In this document: positions 61,701 through 64,000 of the stretch, piece by piece
Layout of the letters: each line of letters begins with the position of its first letter
How positions within the stretch are numbered: position 1 is the stretch's first letter
NCBI RefSeq assembly: GCF_964355755.1
Contig: NC_092678.1
Coordinates: 24,410,365-24,474,364 of the forward strand
Source of the DNA: Antedon mediterranea
Lineage: Eukaryota > Echinodermata > Crinoidea > Comatulida > Antedonidae
DNA length: 64,000 bases
Direction of reading: 5' to 3'
Position numbers and translations under genes: made by a program
The notes under the pieces: generated by a model
What the model was told of the DNA's origin: nothing
What the model saw: only the letters and a program-made list of their open reading frames with translations
The model's database searches: none

Positions 61701-63677
61701 TAAACTGTGTTAGTATTATTACCCAGAAAACAAATACATCAAGTTGTTAATATAATGGTGACAAATGAATTACTTTGTATCTGGGTGCACTGATTAAACC
61801 AAATGCCATACTGAACATTAATATAGGTTTGACATTTCCGAAAGGCGTTTCTTATTGTTTAAACACTGTCAATTTCATTTATTTGGCCTAATTTCTGTTT
61901 TGTTTGATTTATTTTGTTCAAAATTCAAAAAGTGGGTCATAGATTTTACAATAAAACATGTTTTTCCTAAATGTCAAGGTAAAGTAACTAAATATGAAAA
62001 GAAGAGAAAATCTCAGTTACAGATATATAGAAAATTGAATATTAAAGTGTTGAATTATTATTATTATTAATTTATTGTAACCGATGTGCACACACAGTAT
62101 AGGATACTTTACTATGTAATAGTGAGTGATTGGCCGAGTGGTTAAGATAGTGGAAACGTAATTTACGTAGCCATAACATTGGCAAGGGTTCAATGCTCAC
62201 TTGCTCCATGGTTCTGGTGCTAAAACGAGTCTTCTCGGATAAGGACTATAAACCGTACGTCCAGTGTACACATATAGCTCACGTGCACTTTAAAGAACCT
62301 AGTACATCTTTTGAGGGTAGAAGGGGTTTATCCTGGTCTACTAGTAAATCACAGCCACTCATCTATATAAATAAATAAATAATACAAACAAATAAATAAC
62401 TTGTTGAAATGTTTAAAACTGATGCAACAGCCGCGTACAGGTTGCAATGTGTCTTACAGTAATTACCCAGCTGTACTGTGGTAGTGCTCATCCATCCACT
62501 GGCTTACTTGTTGCTACTTTAATCCCCTTAGCTAATTTTATCACCACCAAGATAAATCCTGTTGTCCCGTTATAGGCATTTAGCCTACTTAGTCGGTGAC
62601 TGCGGATTAATGTCAATTCTACAATCTAATTGAATTTATCTAATAAATTCCCGAACCCTGGGAAGGTGTTTTAGTTTTCAAATATTGGCACATATCCGAC
62701 TGGATGTTAAAAGCGCCAATTAAACGACGTGAACTATAGTCATGTTTTTTTATCTAACATCTCGTTACAAGTATTAGTAGCGGGCAAGAAAAAAATAAGA
62801 GAGATTGAGATTTGAACATAAAAACTTTGGAATAATAAGCGAAACTGTTAAAAACCATGCCACAAAACCATTCCTATAAGATATTCACCACCCAGAAGTC
62901 TTTTTAGTCTTATTCAGTTTGATACCTCCTACCACCTCTCTCCCAACAGGAGGAAAAAAAGTAATTTAACATATAATATTGTACTTAAAAAACCATGGTA
63001 CAAACCATTCCAAAAAGATATTCACAACCCAGAAGTTCTTTATTCAGAATGAACCCCCTCTCTCCCAACAGGTGAGAAAGAAGTACTTTAACATATAATA
63101 TTGTACTTAAAAAACCAAACCATGCTACAAACCATTCCAAAAAGATATTCACCACCCAGAAGTTCTTTGTTCAGAATGAACCGTAATTACGTAGCCATAA
63201 CATCGGCAGGGGTTCAAGGCTCACTCACTCCATGGTTCTGGTGGTAGAACGAGTCTTCTCGGATAAGGACTATAAACCGTAGGTCCAGTGTACACATCTA
63301 ACTCGTGTGCACTTTAAAGAACCTAGTACATCTTTCGAGACAAGTATAGGGGGTTACCCCGGTGTATTAGTAAATCACAGCCACTGATCACCAACTGGGC
63401 CCTCTGGGAGACCAGTCATTGACTGAAGAGGTTACCCAGTATAAATATATATTTCAATCTCCCAACAGGTGGGAAAGAAGTACATTACTAAATACATTAT
63501 ATATTATACTTGTTTATATCTTGTTTAGTGTAAATACACATGGTTTAAGGCATCTGATCTGTGCAAAAAGGAGAACCATCAGCTGAAATGGCACGAGGGA
63601 AAACAGCGATTTTTTACTTGTAAGGATTGCAAAACAAGATGTATCACGTTTGACAGGATACCAAACAAGTCATGCAG
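44408..63677 (+). CDS. MCM10: MCM10 DNA replication initiation factor (3' end beyond window)
   Basis: Binds ssDNA, MCM2-7/CMG, polymerase alpha and PCNA during origin firing in the nucleus. Exons: 44408-44654 (exon from 44404), 45117-45326, 45702-45893, 46255-46606, 46888-47050, 48196-48354, 48717-48844, 52199-52279, 56389-56478, 56820-56990, 57758-57828, 58819-59087, 59175-59325, 59452-59576, 60476-60589, 63529-63677; phases all agree, giving 890 residues so far. Order: acidic N-terminus with DVLTSLLG, coiled coil near residues 152-175 (MEKMKRRMQELESQLKMKEK), two C2H2 fingers (220-270), OB-fold from about 326 (GFSQIRIVNPLISS, FSIWKMSDLRS, SLFLFGKVHEEHWK), CCCH zinc finger (CKAKKKSGQPC then CEYCKFH, 468-493), FKGLLNAPTPGAQNV, SAKDLLKQHK, TPQLGRGF, KGELSKTNPNK, FELEMQEEYFKK, and the C-terminal zinc region (CKQC to NKSC). 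Human MCM10 matches each block. The last exon ends at a gtaagc donor, so the final residues lie downstream. Confidence 0.97.
44763..44955. mobile_element. MITE family C
   Basis: Inverted ends GGCTAATTTACACAGAC and CATCTGTGTAAATTGGCC enclose about 190 bp in MCM10 intron 44655-45116. A partial relative is at about 7278-7420. Confidence 0.75.
45436..45552. mobile_element. MITE family B copy
   Basis: Contains GACCAATCACAAACAATAGA and ends ACTGGGAACCAAGC, matching the family B end at 20101-20114. It lies in MCM10 intron 45327-45701. Weaker relatives are at about 25370-25460 and 32540-32660. Confidence 0.65.
46255..46606 (+). CDS. MCM10: MCM10 exon with two extra C2H2 zinc fingers and start of the OB-fold
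   Basis: This 352-nt exon encodes two canonical fingers. Finger 1 has C222, C225, H238, H242 and finger 2 has C250, C253, H266, H270; both are C-x2-C-x12-H-x3-H with hydrophobic core Phe and Leu in place (CDMQFNNFDSYNLHQFQH, CNKSFTSVLSLKVHLRSH). They are joined by a 7-residue linker unlike TGEKP. A basic Ser/Thr-rich stretch with a KKRKIEED nuclear-localisation-like motif follows, and the exon ends inside FSQIRIV, the first OB-fold strand. Because fingers and OB strand share one exon, the fingers cannot belong to a separate gene. Upstream phase also fits (exon 45702-45893 ends AAAA, split codon ACC). Human and yeast MCM10 have no C2H2 pair here to my knowledge. Confidence 0.93.
47051..48195. 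other. 1.1-kb MCM10 intron
   Basis: Mostly unique AT-rich sequence. A segment at about 47655-47740 (CCAGTACCGTTTTGATTATA, ATCATTCGGGAAACC) is a dispersed repeat shared with about 9640-9705. Confidence 0.6.
48960..49380. repeat. 55-bp minisatellite, about 7 copies
   Basis: Core CGTCAACACATGCGTTTTAT with GGGGTGCAACCTCCAGAGTT, in the MCM10 intron 48845-52198, starting about 115 nt after the donor. The open frame 49080-49454 is an artefact. Confidence 0.9.
50119..50250 (+). mobile_element. SINE fragment with a tRNA T-arm-like sequence
   Basis: CCGAGTTCGAGTCTCGG forms a perfect 5-bp stem with a TTCGAGT loop, as in a tRNA T arm, and TTGGGGCGACTTTTT follows. Upstream is only a TA microsatellite, so no complete tRNA is present. 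Confidence 0.45.
51043..51295. repeat. 21-bp minisatellite (GTGAGGTGCAGTAATCTTGA), 12 copies
   Basis: Nearly identical copies just downstream of a family A MITE in the MCM10 intron 48845-52198. Frames are open on both strands because the period is a multiple of 3. Confidence 0.95.
52690..52772 (+). mobile_element. Retroelement 3' tail with (TTA)n
   Basis: AAGCGCTTTACAAAAGACTA followed by (TTA)n, the same style of end as 37420-37476 and 55290-55345 (AGAGCGCTTTATAAATGTTC). Only the tail is recognisable. Confidence 0.45.
53157..53235 (-). mobile_element. tRNA-derived SINE head, antisense
   Basis: On the minus strand, box A-like GTGGCGCAGCGGTTGAAG and box B-like GAGTTCAAGATCG are correctly spaced. 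Confidence 0.5.
53671..53855. repeat. Imperfect palindrome of about 183 bp
   Basis: Arms of about 90 bp meet near 53763. Matching segments include GGTTAAATATAAGATTTGAC with GTCAAATCTTATATTTAACC (20 of 20), CCCCGAGGGAATG with CATTCCCTCGGGG, and GGGGAATATATATTTCCC with GGGAAATATATATTCCC. It lies in the MCM10 intron 52280-56388. A foldback element or hairpin-RNA source is possible. Confidence 0.9.
55916..56125. promoter_or_regulatory. Nine tandem perfect CArG boxes (25-bp minisatellite)
   Basis: CCATATATGG, a palindromic match to the SRF consensus CC(A/T)6GG, recurs at 55916, 55941, 55966, 55991, 56016, 56041, 56066, 56091 and 56116 with spacer CATAGTTTTTATTTA. It lies in the MCM10 intron 52280-56388, about 260 bp before the exon at 56389. 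SRF binding is inference. Confidence 0.75.
57011..57720. repeat. 45-bp minisatellite, about 16 copies
   Basis: Core TAGTCTTGTGTTTGTTAGCA with CCCTACCAACCTAGC, very homogeneous. It starts 20 nt after the MCM10 donor at 56991 and ends 37 nt before the acceptor at 57757, so it is nearly the whole intron. Confidence 0.95.
58369..58478 (+). CDS. Possible alternative terminal exon of MCM10
   Basis: After a ctcgatttttag acceptor, the frame set by exon 57758-57828 stays open for 36 codons (AHTKVNELSDIESS and on to HFHWRR) and stops at TGA 58476-58478. A possible AATAAA follows near 58725. Inclusion would truncate MCM10 before its C-terminal domain. It has no recognisable homology and could be a chance open stretch. 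Confidence 0.25.
59866..60002. mobile_element. pogo-like MITE (family D), copy 1
   Basis: Starts CAGTCGACTCCCCTAATAAC after TA and ends TTGTCCGGTTTTGGGAGAGT. It matches the better-preserved copy at 63760-63945. Confidence 0.7.
60590..62120. other. First half of the 2.9-kb MCM10 intron
   Basis: AT-rich unique sequence with no coding signal; open stretches at 60849-61067 and 61855-62070 lack splice sites, codon bias and homology. Confidence 0.6.
62121..62400 (+). mobile_element. tRNA-Ser/Leu-like SINE
   Basis: Box A TGGCCGAGTGGTTAAGA (62131 on), box B GGTTCAATG (62188 on), a conserved middle (GTCTTCTCGGATAAGGACTA, GTGCACTTTAAAGAACC) and an AAAT-rich tail. A second copy without its box A lies at about 63182-63450. 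Confidence 0.75.
62850..63480. repeat. Three-copy 115-bp repeat interrupted by a SINE
   Basis: Units contain AAACCATTCCAAAAAGATAT, CACCCAGAAGTTCTTT and CTCTCCCAACAGGTGAGAAA. The third copy is cut after CAGAATGAACC (63181) by SINE sequence and resumes at about 63457 with CAATCTCCCAACAGGTGGGA. Located in the MCM10 intron 60590-63528. Confidence 0.8.
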
Positions 63678-63759
63678 GTAAGCCATCAATCAATGAATCA
63701 ATAAGACATTTAATATCAATCAATAAATCATTTAATATCAATCAATAAATCATTTAATA

Positions 63760-63945
63760 CAGTCAATTCTCCCAATACCTGACTCACTGAAAACTGGAAA
63801 CTCTCCCAAAACTAGACTTTTCTCAAAGACCAAAAGTTACCAAACTTATTTTTACCATTAAAAACACATTCAGAATACCAGACTTTCCTGAAAACCAGAA
63901 ATATGAGGCCAGCCCAAATGTGTCCGGTATTGGGAGAGTTGACTG
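63760..63945. mobile_element. pogo-like MITE (family D), copy 2
   Basis: Inverted ends CAGTCAATTCTCCCAATACC and GGTATTGGGAGAGTTGACTG (one mismatch) flanked by TA on both sides. This is typical of Tc1/pogo-class non-autonomous elements. Confidence 0.8.
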
Positions 63946-64000
63946 TATATGAATCAATCAAAAATAAATCATGTAATCAATCAAATGGCATATATCAATC

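Noticed and set aside
62131-62200. Functional tRNA gene
   Set aside because: A and B boxes are present but acceptor and anticodon stems do not pair and a SINE body and tail follow.

Overview
This is an intron-rich, AT-rich animal genomic window with three genes, all on the + strand. The gene content (a type R5 receptor tyrosine phosphatase, a bacterial-type amidase, MCM10), the introns loaded with short TTAA-flanked MITEs, tRNA-derived SINEs and minisatellites, and a TAGGCC-rich stretch together suggest a marine invertebrate, plausibly an echinoderm or another non-chordate deuterostome. The taxon is inferred; no species can be named from the sequence alone. All gene models below were assembled by hand from GT-AG junctions, reading-phase continuity and family similarity, with no transcript evidence.

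Region 1 (1-33.1 kb) is the 3' part of a receptor protein tyrosine phosphatase. It has at least four fibronectin III domains (the first cut by the window edge), one transmembrane segment, a juxtamembrane region, a catalytically complete D1 domain ([14 protein letters not shown] and Q-loop all present), a D2 domain whose catalytic Cys is replaced by Asp (VHDKYG, as in vertebrate PTPRG/PTPRZ), and a tail of about 235 residues after D2. The extracellular FN3 chain and long tail recall insect Ptp99A more than vertebrate PTPRG. One junction inside D2 offers a 45-nt cassette exon and a phase-preserving alternative donor adding 58 codons; neither is needed to match the vertebrate loop length.

Region 2 (36.0-43.5 kb) is an 11-exon, 523-residue amidase-signature hydrolase. 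Its Lys-Ser-Ser triad has the 75/24 residue spacing of FAAH and the Rhodococcus amidase, and its sequence resembles bacterial enantioselective amidases more than FAAH.

Region 3 (43.6 kb to the end) is MCM10, the replication initiation factor, complete from its start codon to the middle of its C-terminal zinc domain and running off the window. Its N-terminal linker carries two perfect C2H2 zinc fingers in the same exon that begins the OB-fold; I know of no such fingers in vertebrate or yeast MCM10.

The introns show a recurring pattern. Several minisatellites begin at, or include, the 5' splice site of the preceding exon, so that the donor is tandemly duplicated (11.1, 16.9, 22.9 and 42.2 kb). 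Eleven copies of one TTAA-flanked MITE, several sitting beside exon boundaries, plus a second TTAA-flanked family, pogo-like elements, SINEs, a LINE 3' end, a palindrome of about 183 bp and nine tandem perfect CArG boxes make up most of the rest. No convincing minus-strand gene was found.
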